From contig JABANP010000197.1 of NCBI GenBank assembly GCA_013115135.1, forward strand, positions 26,104-90,103: 64,000 nt of DNA, in the 5' to 3' direction. The position numbers were made by a program, and so were the translations under genes. Positions 10,801-22,573 of this stretch are shown here, in pieces; the stretch's first letter is position 1; each line of letters starts with the position of its first letter. The notes under the pieces were generated by a model. The model ran no database searches. It was not told the DNA's origin and worked only from the letters and a program-made list of their open reading frames with translations. This DNA is from Perkinsus olseni. Its lineage: Eukaryota > Perkinsozoa > Perkinsida > Perkinsidae.

Positions 10801-13030
10801 ATGGCTCTTCTCTTTTCAAGGTCAGTCTCATCTTCGCTGCTGCCATGGGGGGAGTTTGCATGCAGGCTGTACAACTGTTGCTGCCGGCTATCAGAACCCA
10901 GCCCAATGGTGATGACGTCAAGCAGCAGAGGACCAACCCGCCTTCCTTCTATCTTCTCGTGTTGTAGTTGTGCTCCCCAGTAGTACTCTCCGTGGTGGGG
11001 CCCTCTCGACGCCCGACGAGGATAGTGCTGAGCTGAGGGCGGCAGGAGAGGTAATACGGGTAACCGTGCTTCGAATATTCTAGCTTGACCCTAGTTTGTC
11101 AACTTGCCTTGTTTCTTGCCGTGACCTTCGTTGTTGTTTCTGCATCAGTCCCTCCGCGACCGGTTCTAAAGACCAATTGATAGCAGATCTCCGCCGACAG
11201 TTAGTGGAAGCGAAATCCACTGGTACTAAATCTCACAGATGAATCGCCTAGCGGGCTGCCGCTCTCTCGTCTATGGGTGCTCTGTTGATGAGTCGCTTCG
11301 TCAGGAGGTTCAGGGGGAGGCCCGAATGGTGGTGGGAAGTGCCTGGTGGACGCGAAAAGGCGACACATGCGGATGTTCGACATGCTCAGGCTTGCCAACT
11401 ATGACTGCCAATCTAAGGGAAAATTGATCGACAGGTAGTCCCTTGGCAACCCCGAAGAAGGGAGGTACCATAAAACCCTCGATTCATACGCTGTGGGAGA
11501 TTCACGCAGATATCTAGGCCTTTGTGCGTCCGTTCGGAGCAGCTTGTGCCTCGTTTCGGGCGTGCGAATGGACACTGGTGTATCTGGTGGAATGAGGTTC
11601 CTGCTGAGCAGTTACAAAGACGCTGTAGTTGTAGAGGTAGGCTCGTACTTGGGCGAAGAGTTGAAGCAATTTATTCATGCCAAGAAGGTGAACTCAGTGT
11701 GAGTTGAAGGATAGCAGTGTGCCGCGCGGCAGGTTTACACGTTCGAGCCAACTCCGGCGAAGAAAGCTAGAATAATGAAGGCTATTAAGAAACGGAATAT
11801 GGAGAATATCGTGGAGTTCCATCAGGCAGCTATCACTGATAAGACCGGTAGCTGTCATGAGTTTTAACATATTAAATGCGATAAGAAAATTTATGTGATA
11901 CTGCATACCATATTTTTCTTTGTATTATAATATGTTAGTACTCCTTTCCTGCCTGCCGAGGCCTTCGATTCATTCGGGATATTCAGGTACGGTTAAGCTG
12001 CACTTAGAGTGTGCCCACTGGAAGCAGCAGTCCAAGGAGGGCTGTGTGTCGAGCCAGCAGGGTGGGTCAACGCTTCCCTTGTGGTAGTAGAGATGTTCAT
12101 GGTAGATACAGTAGGGGCGCCGCCACCGTGGCGAAGTCAGGAGTTCTTTGACAAGTACTCAATTGACGTGCCTGTACGATTGGATGAAATGCGGCTCGGC
12201 GGGAGCTGGTCACATCGCAGGCGTATCGGTTGGACGACCCGGGTTTGATAAAGGAGCACATAACACTGTTGAAGGTAGATGTGCAGGGCCATGAATACCA
12301 GGTAAGGGCGCGCGCTTTTGTGTTTTCGATTAGATGTATATTTGACAAGTTATGGTACTGCCATGGCAGGTGTTGCGAGGGGCGGAGCGGATATTGCGGG
12401 AGGATCCACCCGACATGCTGCATTTGGAGTTCAGTCCACAGCTGATGAGAAAGAACAATAATGGTCATATTTTTGGGCTTTAAAAGGTTCCTGGCTTCTT
12501 CTAAAAACTATAGAAATTCTGTTTTTCTATTCTCCTGAAACATATATTTTGTTTCCCTCTATCCCCATCTCTATAAAAAATTAGAGATTTTCAGGCTCAT
12601 TAAGTTTAAGTCGTTTCGCACGACGTTGGTCGTGGTGCCTGATGGCTTTCGACGGGTTCATCAGGTTTGGAGGGCTCAGTAATGCTTGAGTACATCTATT
12701 CCTTCGGGTATATCTGTTTTGATTGTGCAGCGTTCACGCCGCCAGCGATGGACAAGGATAAGCGGGACATTCGAAGGTAATGCTTGAGAGGGGAGAACTT
12801 CTAGAGGCGTTCAGCCGTGGTGAATAACAGTGGGATGCCTTCGTCCTTGACTTTAGCAAATTCGGCCGCTATGACGAATTCGGGACTTCTGTTAATAGCC
12901 AGGGAGTAATGAGGTTGTATATAGTTACCACAAATATTTCGGTTCTAACCCTTACGATGGTCAGCAGGATGATACAGGGTCGGGCAAGGGGGACCATGGG
13001 CAATGGACTGACATACTCTGTGTTATATGA
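10801..13030 (+). CDS. FkbM-family SAM-dependent methyltransferase-like protein
   Basis: FkbM-family proteins are class I methyltransferases, usually O-methylating sugars or polyketides; the substrate here is unknown. Likely exons: 10981-11050, 11149-11222, 11293-11434, 11465-11696, 11733-11847, 11987-12061, 12091-12173, 12221-12301, 12370-12463, 12680-12776, and terminal exons from 12857 to the TGA at 13028. The SAM-binding strand is DAVVVEVGSYLGEELKQF. The second-strand acidic region reads VYTFEPTPAKKARIMKAI. The family hallmark is HITLLKVDVQGHEYQ followed by VLRGAERILRED and MLHLEFSPQLM. The C-terminus contains LEYIYSFGYICFDC and ends near QWTDILCVI. The first exon (ATG at 10801) and the junctions before 11149 and after 12857 are uncertain. 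A Gly-rich linker precedes the fold. Confidence 0.78.
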
Positions 13031-13284
13031 CATGGTATTCGATAATGAAGCTTCTAGCCAGAGAGTGTCTCGTTAAAGTAGGGGAAAATAGCGGGCTCGG
13101 TGGGGAGTGCACCATTTCTGATGGCATGCGAGCATATCGCGGATCAGGGCTGGCTGTTGTGCGGCTCGGCCGTCCTCCTTCCGGGAAGAGTACTCGGTGC
13201 GTAGGTTGTCCTGTTGATCGCGTGATGCTATCGATAAAGTCGGGCAACAGGCAGGCCGAGGAGAGCACTAATGGGGAAGTGTCG

Positions 13285-15304
13285 ATGTCCATGCTGGACT
13301 CGGCGCATCATCAACAGATGTACCAAAGGCAGCTGGTATTGCCGGGGGATGTGATCAATGCTGAGAAGGGCTTCTTGAAGGTAGTAGGAGGGCTGGATGG
13401 ATCGGGCAAGGGGCCCTATGCCTGTGGCTTGGCTAAGCAAGAGTGTAGAATCGACGCAAACACGTGAGGGTGACTGAGGTGATGAACGGGACTTTGCATG
13501 TCGTGAGTCTATCATTAATAACCCACCGTAGCCTCACGGCATCTTAGCTGAGGATTGTATTTTGTGTGAGATGACGCCCTAGAGGGCGGTAGGATGCCGA
13601 GCTCAGATATGTGGGATGTATTGTTCTTATGGCTTGGGTGTTCCTACTCGGATTTTTTGTGCGTGAATTTCGGTCCTGAAAGAATGGTGTCTTGGACGTT
13701 TCAGTGTGTTGTGGTTCGTTCTTCGAGTTGCTGTGATGAGTGTACCTCTGTGATCACTGAGCGGCTCGGTCTCGATACGTCGACGACGGAATGTATTGAA
13801 ATTAGTATCACCAACGCTGGCATGCCGCGGTTTTCCGGGCGGATTGGGGTTCGATGGTGTAGGGTCGCGGCCTTCTAGTTGACCCCGTCGACGGCAAGCT
13901 GGTTGCTACTGTCAGAGGGATCTTAGAGAGAGTCAATAAGCTGCTGTACATACGCCCTTTGAAAGTACTACTGGGGAGAGGGCTCGTCGAGGGCGTCGTG
14001 GAGGGAAGTCTGATCTCAGAGTCGGTATACGGGGGAGGTCGGGGACGTTATCGTCGGACGGGTCGCTGAGGTGGGCGGAGATAGATGGATGCTGGACTAT
14101 GGCGGGTAAGCCGATGGTCTAAGGATCGATCCTGAGGTAGGGCATTTTACGTTCAGAGGAGGATCTTTGGCGTCCTTGCCCATTGGTGGTGTTAACCTTC
14201 CGCAAGGAGAGCAACGTCGTCGGACTGATACCGACCGGATGAACATGCGGGCCATGTTCACTGAAGGGCGACCTCGTCAGCGCTGAAGTAAGACTTGTCA
14301 GCTTTCGAGAGAACTTCGGCGGGCAGGATCGACTGTTTGCGAAGCTACTCTCGATGTTCGGGGCTTTCGCAGCTTCTCCCATGTTATTCGCTGTTACCGT
14401 TGGTTGGAGCTTTCCTCTATACGTTGGGCTGTACATGGTATTTTCATCACGTTCCTTCGCACAGGAGGCGCTGGCTGCCACGCCAATACTACGATTGAGA
14501 TTTTCGACCTTCTCTTCCAGACGTTGAGACCGCTCTTAGCGTCATCGTTATGGGTCTCACCTCTTTTTCACCCTTCAGATTCAGAAAGTGGTATCGGACA
14601 CTGGAGATGTTATTTTGCATACTCGAAGTGCTAAGTACGGCAAACTGTATAATGGCCAGATGGTGCGAGGTAGGAAGGCTGAGCAGCAGCTGCTGAACCA
14701 GTCGAAGGCATGCTTCTCGGTAGTGTCCTCCTCCCTGGTGAGGAAGACAGTCTTCCCATATTGTTGAGAATCTCCCAGCACCCTTCGATCATGTAAGTGG
14801 GACGTTTGCACTGTCTCGTTGTAGGGGTGTAGTAGTAGAGCGCAACATAGGTAGATTGGGCTCATTGGGAACTAGATTGAGCGAGGAGTGGTAGAGACGG
14901 TGGTTGTAACTTACTAATGGTATGAGCTTAGCTCGATTGTGTTGTGTTGACAGCGCACATTGGTGAAAACTTGATGATGCCTCGGCTGCTGTCTTCTTCT
15001 CTGCGTGGACGTGGCAACGCCATCCGTGCTGCTCCTCAGTTACAGCTTGTACTTGGCCTGAACGGTTGGATTTGGGTGGGTATGAGGCCGAAGCAGTCCG
15101 GGCATATTCAGTCTATTAACTTCACACAAACAGAGAAGGGGTCAGCTAGTCATCACCACCATTGATGTCTCAACCGAGTGGTGTTGTTGTAGGTTCCAGG
15201 AGGTTGACCAAGCGTCGAGACAGGCCATATCTCTCCTCTGTGCATGCGTACGTTGGGAGATGCCGTTCCGTGAGCGTGAGATTCTCGAGTATATTAGATC
15301 GTAG
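13285..15304 (+). CDS. RRP4: exosome complex RNA-binding subunit RRP4 (EXOSC2-like)
   Basis: RRP4 caps the RNA exosome and guides RNA into the 3'-5' decay channel in nucleus and cytoplasm, using an N-terminal domain, an S1 domain and a KH domain. Exons: 13285-13380, 13411-13444, 13879-13964, 14020-14105, 14157-14287, 14579-14669, from 14724, then exons ending near 15165 and at 15304. Matching segments, in family order: RQLVLPGDVINAEKGFLK, ATVRGILERVNKLLYIRPLK, SRYTGEVGDVIVGRVAEVGG (S1), GGVNLPQGEQRRRTDTDRM, VILHTRSAKYGKLYNGQMVR, LVLGLNGWIWVG (KH) and a C-terminal helix with REREILEYIRS. One extra base near 14266-14270 breaks the frame between FTEG and DLVSAE. The 30-nt segment 13381-13410 could be an intron or ten extra codons. 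The start could be an upstream ATG. Confidence 0.85.
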
Positions 15305-15723
15305 TGATAGCGCGGGTGACGATGATGATGGAGCTGTGATGTTCAGATTGAGGCCCTGGGCAGTTCTTTCTCCGAGGTAACAGTGGACTCGATGCTAGCC
15401 GTGGTTGATGCCGCTCGACGGAGAGGACTGGAGGGCAAGGACTTCTTGTAAGGCATCAGGGTGGTTCGATTCTCGGCACTGCGGTCAGCTGCGCCGAGGC
15501 TACCATCCGGGGTCATTCTCTCTCACTCTCTCCGCGTGGGAATTGATGGGCCGTTTGTGTTTGACTTTGGGTGTACTTCACCCGATCCGAAGCTGGTGGA
15601 CGGGGATAGGTTTCTTGTCAGGATTCCGGAAGTGGCTCTGGAGTGCGCGAACGAGGCACGCGAAGTCGCGGCGGGAAGGAAGGTTGTGGAGGACGACGAT
15701 GAGCAGATGGTCGATGCTTCCTG
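15305..15723 (+). CDS. unrecognised small gene
   Basis: Two clear coding blocks follow RRP4 on the same strand. The first (about 15347-15449) reads as a helical segment containing SEVTVDSMLAVVDAARRRGL and ends at a TT|GTAAGG donor. The second (about 15536-15723) contains GPFVFDFGCTSPDPKL and VDGDRFLVRIPEVALECANE, and ends in an acidic tail before TGA. The intervening intron carries a B-box-like GGTTCGATTC. The reading frames of the two blocks do not join with the splice sites I tried, so an exon may be missing. I do not recognise a family. Confidence 0.45.
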
Positions 15724-17267
15724 ATGATACTGTCACGCTGCGGCAAACGTTTTATCAGCAGAGGGAGCGATGTTGTTGTTTTCATCAATAGTTTGATACA
15801 AGGGAAGTCGATGATGCCGAGCACTCGAGATTGGCGATAGCATTGGGAGTTATCTCCAAGCAAGGCAACCCCACCACAGGGTGACGGTGTTCTTATTACC
15901 ATAGCTAGCATAACGCTGGTGGAAGCCCACCCCGTGGATAACCATCGATGATGTCAATGAACCATAACGTTCGACTGCCACGGCGATTAAACTGAGTTAC
16001 TCCACCCGTCCGTCACGGACGGTCCGTGCCTGGTGTCGCCCACCAAAGCTCCCCTGATCACCCACCGAAGCTCCGCTGACAGCGGTGAGACCGTCGGCTC
16101 TGTCGCACTCGGTCAACTTCGCCCTGCCCGTGTCATTGTGGGCGAGCGGTGGCAGATCTCGAGCGGAACAGATCTTCCGATCTTATCACAGCTCGAAAAG
16201 AAATTCCGGCTAAGGAACACCTTCGCTAGAAGCTCATCGCCCCCCTTCGCTGTGTGTAATCTCAAATCACGAGTCTTGATTGCGATAGCGCAGCCGCTGT
16301 GCTGCTGCCAGAGCTTGATGATAGGGTTCTCGATCCATCCGTAAGGTAATGCGCCTCGTAACCTCTCTCCTCACTGTGGGTACCTCTGTCGCCATCGGTG
16401 TGAAGTCGGGCATCCGTCGCAGCCCTTCTCCAGTGTCACCCTCCAGCCCGATCCCGGTAGTAGCCTAGGAGTGCTGGTGTGGCGGAGGCTGCACTGGTGC
16501 TGTTCAGGCCCATGCGCGCGAAGTTGGTGGAAATGTCTCCTGGACCTCGACGACTTGGAGGTCGAGCTTTCTGTCAACAAACTGAACCGCGTTGCTACCA
16601 AGTGCACTAGAAAGGGACGTAGGTCGATCGTGTCCTCGCCCCTACTCGGAGCTGTCCACTCTGTTGTTGTAGGGGAGAGTTGGAGGCGAAGATCGACACT
16701 CCATATTATGGGGACAACTCCTACACTTGCCAAGAACTTGCTCAAGCCGTCCACGATGTGACGCTTGCAACGGACGAATCTTACTACCAATCACTCTTTT
16801 GGAAGCATTCGCGACCAGGGAGGAGAAATTGCTACGGACGACTCAGGACAGGATGGCCAATGGTCATGGCCCGCGGATCGAGCCCGCAGCCCAGCGGTAC
16901 GTGAGGCTCTCAGGAGGGCGTTCTGTCAGTGATCGTCCGAATACCACTCTTCCTTCAAATCCCCTTTTTATCACGCTATTACGAGCCTGTCATGCTACAT
17001 GTGTATAAGAGTATGTGGATGTTACCAAGAGCTTATTTCAGTGTTGGTCTTCTGCCAGGGCGTAACGCGCGACTGTGTACTCATCATCTTTCCTGCAGTA
17101 CTGTCACGGAGTGTCTTGGCCATTTCTCGCTCCTATTTGGGCCAAATTTCACTTGCTCTCGGCTCTCCAACAGATTAGAAGAGAGCACTCATTCAAGACG
17201 ACTTCGTTGTGCTCTGCGGAGTTGAGAGTGGAAATCTCGCGAATCAGGACATCAGGATCTTTTCACT
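15724..17267. other. stretch with isolated exon-like segments
   Basis: No complete gene can be built. An ATG at 16349 starts a short hydrophobic, signal-like segment (MRLVTSLLTVGTSVAIGV). Around 16680-16800 there is a Cys-containing segment (DTPYYGDNSYTCQELAQAV). Around 16790-16870 a helical segment (LLEAFATREEKLLRTTQDRM) lies in another frame. These could be exons of one secreted-protein gene just upstream of the tandem family, but they lack that family's landmarks. Confidence 0.3.
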
Positions 17268-17965
17268 ATGCTCGCTCCGGCAGCCTTGGTGTTCGTCGCT
17301 TTGCTGGAGTCGACCCATGCAGCAGCCGGGCCGATTCGAGCCCTCAAAAGCGGAAACGGGCTCGTCGCGCCGCCGCTCGAGGTAAGTGGCGCAGGTGCGC
17401 GTCTTCCCTGTTGAATCGCGTGTCATATCTACCTAGGCAAGTCGCGTCAAGAGAGACTTCGATATCCCACCTCACGGGCGCGGGTAGGTGAGCTGAGAAA
17501 GTGGACCATCTTAGCATTATTCATGCCAGATTGAACGGAAGCTGGTGCTTTGTCAATGGTGAAGTGGCAAACGGTGAAGTGACTCAACTGCGTATTCAAC
17601 AGCTTGGAACCTCTATGGTTATCAACTCCTACGTCGGTGACCCTCCCTCGTACTCCCGGTAAGCACTCTCCGTTCTGTGCGATCCATCGCTCTTGCTACC
17701 CGTTCGGCCAAATACAGCCACATCAGAGACCTGGAGAATAACAGTGTATTCCTTGTTCAGTACTTGGATGCTCTTCGGACACTTCCATCGTGCCCAAGAC
17801 AGTGACTGCCACTCCTACCTCGGCAGTATTCACTCACACTGGTATAGCGAGCACGCTTATTACAGGGTCGCATGTGCTCAAGCTAAGTTGAGAAGAGGAG
17901 CTTTGGCTGATGTTTTTATTGAGGAGCTCGTGAGAAGACACCAACTGGGAATAGAGTATGTCTAG
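17268..17965 (+). CDS. secreted IHSxWY-family protein, copy A
   Basis: First of eight tandem paralogues. Exons 17268-17381, 17437-17486, 17530-17658, 17761-17965 with phases 0, 2, 2, the pattern shared by the cluster. Exon 1 encodes a signal peptide (MLAPAALVFVALLESTHAAA) and ends in PPLE at the splice site. Exon 2 is exactly 50 nt. Exon 3 has the W-C pair (GSWCFVNGEVANGE). Exon 4 carries DCHSYLGSIHSHWYSEH, then a helix ending ADVFIEELVRRH. The predicted mature protein is about 145 residues with two conserved cysteines. No known domain is recognised. A surface or secreted role is inferred only from the signal peptide. Confidence 0.75.
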
Positions 17966-18391
17966 TGGTAAGGTGGAATTACTGAATCTTCGCTCCAGAC
18001 TCTAGAGTTGCTTGGAGTGCATGATTACGGGATGTTCTTGTCCTCACGAAGGAGCTGTCGAGTGCCACGGAAGGGATGGATCGACGCTCGTGCATTGTAA
18101 ATTTACTTCCAGAACTTGGTGGAGCTTTGGTCGAGGCCTCCGTCACTCAGCTCATCATCATTAGGTTATCACCATAACTCGGTCATAGCGAGACAGGAGG
18201 CAGCCTCGTTCCCCGTAAGGCACGGTCGTCCGGAACAGGGTCTTTCGTCCCTTCGAAAACCCTCCGACTTGCCCGTATCGTAGACGCAGGCAGCATGCCC
18301 CGCTTGTTCCTCCCCATCACTGTTTTAGAAACTACTGATGATTAGTAGGGGACATCAAGCTCTCCGCAGTTGCATTACATTTCAGCTTTCC

Positions 18392-19128
18392 ATGATGTTC
18401 ATTCCCGCTGCTCTCACCTATCTCGCTCTGCTGAAGACCGTTTGCGTCGAAGGCCGCTCGAACGGCCCCGCCCCCTCTCTTCGCAGTAGTAGTCCGGAGA
18501 GTAAGACGCTCCCTGAGCTGGAGGTGAGCATCGATGGCGGTGTGCACCAGGGCCATGCTCTTACTTGCAGGATGAGACCATTGGAAACGAAGTTCCACCG
18601 ACCCTTACTCGGTTTTTTGGGAGGTGAGTGAGTGGAGATTCCTACTGCTGCTGCTACTGCTGCTGCGGTTTGTTCCGATCCATTCTCTCAGGAACGTCCA
18701 TGGTCGGTGGTGTTCCATCAAGGGCAACGTGGGCGGCGAAAACGCCGGGGTCTACTTGAAGCACCATGACGCTGGTAACACGCTCTTCAACTTGTACACA
18801 GGCGACCCGCCCGCACTCGATGAGTAAGCCTCGTGTTCGCTGTATGCCTCCCTGAGGTGTCGCTGTCTGTGTCATTTTCAGTCAGGGAATTCTCCCAGAG
18901 GGGGCTTTCCCTCATGCCTACGATGACAACTGCCGTGCGTACTACGCCAACATACACTCCGACTGGTACGAGAAAGACCAGAAGTACCGGGCCGCAGTTG
19001 ACGGTGCAGCGGCTGACGGGGCGTCCATCACCAATGTTTTTATTCAAACGTTCTTCGAGAAGTACAGATCGCGGATGGATGCTCAGAACCGCGTCATGCG
19101 GAACGCAAGATGGATAGAAACCCTCTGA
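18392..19128 (+). CDS. secreted IHSxWY-family protein, copy B
   Basis: Complete copy. Exons 18392-18523, 18571-18623, 18692-18823, 18882-19128, phases 0, 2, 2. The signal peptide begins MMFIPAALTYLALLKTV, and exon 1 ends in ELE. Exon 3 reads GRWCSIKGNVGGENAGVYL, then NLYTGDPP. Exon 4 has YDDNCRAYYANIHSDWYEKD, then AAVDGAAADGASITNVFIQ. The C-terminal tail is about 20 residues longer than in other copies. Spacing to copy A is about 430 bp with no other gene between. An ATG pair (18392, 18395) makes the exact initiator ambiguous by one residue. Confidence 0.8.
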
Positions 19129-19295
19129 TTTGTGATCGACTCGCTCCGATCGTTTGTTGGCATGTTGTACTGTCCGAGGTGTATCCGTCGGGGTCACTCA
19201 AGTGACGAGTTCCAATCAAAGAAGAGAGCCAAGAGTAACGCTGGGCCGAAGCGGCATTTTCGAGCAGCGGTCTTATCACTCTGATATCTGCGACG

Positions 19296-20399
19296 ATGCT
19301 CGTTAAAGTCGCCTCCGTCTTTTTCGTCTGCTTGGGGTCCGCTCTGGCCCGCCTGACGCGGACCGCGGCGCTTCGAGTCGACGGGAGCCTACGAGTCCCT
19401 CCCCTCGAGGTAGGATTTCGCCTCCAGGGGACTGCCCGAGATCGAAGTTTGATTCGGCGACTTGGAGTTGCACTCAGGCGAGCAGAATCAAGCTAGGCAT
19501 TCCTGCTCATCTCGTGGAGAATGCAGGGTGAGGGAGGAGTGGGCCCACGCCAGAGGTACCGTTATCAGCATTTCAGGGAGGACGCTGTGGAGGGGTGCTT
19601 GGTGAAGGGCAAGATCGACGGGAGGGACTCGACGATGTACATGCGCGTGAACGAAGATGGTGACACGGTCGTCCATTATTACAATGGCGACACTTCCTGT
19701 CTTAAGAAGTGAGTGTGAATTGGTGAAGTCTTGCCGGACCGCAGGGCACGGATGCTGCTCTCTGCAGTTAGACGTTTCCCTCCTCGCACTGATTTCCGGT
19801 GTGGTCTAGGATGTTAGGTTTGCTTAAGTGTAGAAGTGGATCAACGCAACTTTACCGCACTCACACCGGCGCCTCGATTCTGAGTGTCTTTTCTCACTTG
19901 TTTCCCCCTCGCTCAGCATAGAGGCCAAGATACCTTGGCCCCTACGCTGAGCGATACATTTCGGTTATTATGATCGAGTATCACGATTCGATGTAGATTT
20001 TTTATGCGATCTAGGTGTTCCACTTAGAGTATCAAATCTCCTCGCGAATGAAGATGCATCGATGCTAGTCTGAGCGTTAGGCTTGGAACTTCCCGACACA
20101 GCCGGCGGCCTTTGTACTGCGAAACCTAGCGAATATTCCCTGTACGATGTATGAAGCACGCTGCGATCGCTTCCCCCATCCAACTTGACGATGGCGTTTT
20201 GATCAGGGTCAGAATGATGCCTGGGGAAGTCCCCACTGCTAACTACGACGACGGTTGTGAAGCGTTTGTGGGTGAGATACACTCGGGATGGTACAGTATG
20301 AGCAAGAAATACAAAGCTGCTGTTGATCAAGCAGCGGCTCGAGGAGCGCCGATCGCCGATGCCTTCGTCCAGAGTGTGCTCGACTTGGCTATGTGCTAG
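19296..20399 (+). CDS. secreted IHSxWY-family protein, copy C (long last intron)
   Basis: Exons 19296-19409, 19478-19527, 19577-19708, 20207-20399, with the family phases 0, 2, 2. The signal peptide is MLVKVASVFFVCLGSALARL, and exon 1 ends in VPPLE. Exon 3 has EGCLVKGKIDGRDSTMYMRV (Gly replaces the usual Trp before Cys), then VVHYYNGD. Exon 4 has YDDGCEAFVGEIHSGWYSMS and KAAVDQAAARGAPIADAF. The third intron is about 500 nt, several times longer than in its neighbours, which suggests an insertion. Confidence 0.75.
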
Positions 20400-20937
20400 G
20401 GACTGTGAGGACGAGGAAAGCGGAGGTTCCGCTTTGTCTCGCGATGCTGTTGTCATGCTGTTGTGTGTGGATGTACTTGAAGATCTATGCTGGGAGTTGA
20501 GTTCTAATAATAGGATATTCAGATACACAGACCTGGTTGAAAATACAGCGCGCTGCATCGCTTTCATGATTTGGCTCTTCGAGGATACTCAGGGGGTTCT
20601 CCTGCATCCTCGCCTCAGCGGGCGAGTCGGGAAAAAACATTTGCTGCCCTCGTCGCCTTGAGTCATCCTACTCGATCTCCATGAGTATGAATATTGATTC
20701 TCGGCTGCCTTGCGTAGGTGGCGTCAATACTCGTCAGTGGTGGTGGCTGAGTCTGCGCCAGCGTGCCTACGGGGCAACACCGGCGCCCTCTCGCTAACCT
20801 TGTGTTCATTGCACACTGAAGATGGTCGTACGGCTTGAGCACATGACTTCATTCCTCCCCATGGAGCGATGTCTCCTCCCTGCGAAGCGGGACCGCATAC
20901 TCACGGTCAGTTTTTCTCACAGTAGCACGTACTGTAT

Positions 20938-21637
20938 ATGGTGATGATGTTCCCTCCTGCTCTCTGGGTGTTCATTGCTCTGTTGGAGATAGGTGGCGTG
21001 GATGCCCGTTTGGCCTCGGCAGGAGCTTCCCTTGGGCAGACGCACCCGCAACTGGAAGTAGAAGCCCGCAATGATTCGCCGTGTTCCGGAGTGTCCCTTC
21101 GAATTTTCTCAGAGAGGTCGAATCGGCCAGGATATCTCTCCGGACCTTCGAGGCACTGGGAGGTGAGCAGGGGATCCTTGCGCTGTGTGAAGGGTGAGAG
21201 ATACCAGTTCAGGCGTGATCCAGAAGACTGGTGCTCCATCAAGGGCAAGGTTCGAGGCGAAAATTTCGAGTTCTTCTTTCTACCCGATCACGGAGATATT
21301 GGTAACCTGGGTCGGGAACCGACGAGCGGTCCAGCAGTTCGCGTCATGTCTAGGTATCACGGCATTCCACTTCTACCGAGGCAACCCCCTTAAGTGGGCC
21401 TGGTACGTTCTCTCTTTTATGTTACAGCGGCTCTTGTGATCCGTTTGGAGTGGTATCGCTCTGCTTCAGGCTCATGTTTACCACGGCAACTGTCACAACT
21501 ACTTCAACGATATACACTCAGCGTGGTACACTAAATACCCGACCTACAGAGCCGACGTTGATAGAGCGTCGGCTAGCGGGACTTCGATTGTTGATGTCTT
21601 CGTTCGAGAGATTAGTAGGAGGTACACAGCCAATTGA
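20938..21637 (+). CDS. secreted IHSxWY-family protein, copy D
   Basis: Exons 20938-21057, 21113-21162, 21213-21301, 21354 to about 21393, 21451-21637. The signal peptide is MVMMFPPALWVFIALLEIGG, and exon 1 ends in QLE. Exon 3 is split by an extra intron after GDIG, as in copy E: the first half has DWCSIKGKVRGENFEFFFL and the second ITAFHFYRGNP. Exon 4 carries GNCHNYFNDIHSAWYTKY and RADVDRASASGTSIVDVF. The acceptor chosen for exon 4 (after TTTGGAG) is the one that keeps phase. A stronger-looking CAG nearby would break the frame. Confidence 0.72.
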
Positions 21638-21815
21638 AGCACTTTCACGTGCGTGCTGCAGTAGTTGTCATGAGCATGGTTTGCTATGGTGTAAAGATGT
21701 GCTTATCTGTCCATAGCATGAGTCGAGCTTGGATACGCGAAGATCTTCGTTTCTGGCGAGGACAGTTGATTCCGGGGCCCCTGTTGGCATACATTTCACC
21801 ACTTCAGTCACTCTG

Positions 21816-22573
21816 ATGTCTCTGGTGTCCGTTGTCTTGGCCTATCTCGCACTACTGCGGACCGTTGTCGTTCAAGCCCGTTCGAGTAAAAAGGGCCCGC
21901 ATGAGTTGTTCGGTATAACGTGGAGAGAGGCTCCCCTCCCCAGCTGAAGGTGGGCAACTGCGCGTGCTTGTAGTGATTTCATAAGACACTTTCTGGATCA
22001 TCAGTCAAAGAAAAACTGCATGAGGGATCCTCCAGACTTTAGAGTAAGGAGGAGGAGGAGGTGAGGTTGGGAGGGTTGCTGCTGTCGGTGTTGAAATCCG
22101 AGATTTCAGAGGTGCGGCCGAGTGGTGCTCTTTCAAGGAGACAATTGATGGAGAGAAGTTCAAGGTTTTCATTCTCCCACCTACCGCGCAGAGTAGCTCA
22201 GCAGTTTTCTAGCGATTGAGGATTCCGTTTGTCTTGTAGATGGTCTGATTTTCCGCTTTTACAGAGGCAAAGCGGCCACGTTCGCATGGTAAGTGAGGTG
22301 GATCATGATGGATCAGGTATGGTGGATCATGTGTTTTTCAGGGAGGCACGGCAGCAGGAGTGGGAGTCGATTCACCCATACGAAGGAGACTGTCGGCTAT
22401 TCCTACAAAAGCTGCACTTGTCTTGGTACGTAGGACGCCGAAGCTATGAAAGGGCAGTGGACAGTGCAGTGGCTACTGGTGTGTCAGTCTCTGATATTTT
22501 TATGAGGGAATTGATCAATACATTCAATGCGACACATGATGAAGTCGCACGTCGGGTCCCTCACCATGACTGA
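21816..22573 (+). CDS. secreted IHSxWY-family protein, copy E (first-exon frame break)
   Basis: Exon 1 starts MSLVSVVLAYLALLRTVVV, a signal peptide, but its frame hits TGA at the CAGCTGAAG splice end, where other copies read PPLE or PQLE. One base in the preceding C-run would restore the family frame, so this is either an error or a decayed copy. Later exons are intact: EWCSFKETIDGEKFKVFIL near 22108-22192, GLIFRFYRGK near 22240-22288, and 22342-22573 with GDCRLFLQKLHLSWYVGR and RAVDSAVATGVSVSDIF. Exon 3 is split as in copy D. Confidence 0.6.

Noticed and set aside
14288..14578. Membrane-helix-like open frame inside RRP4
   Set aside because: RRP4 protein continues directly from AEV/EI across this segment, which is bounded by GTAAGA and CCTTCAG; it is an intron.
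16160..16185. Short match to a sequencing-adapter end (TCTTCCGATCT)
   Set aside because: Only 11 bases match and the flanks do not; chance is likely.
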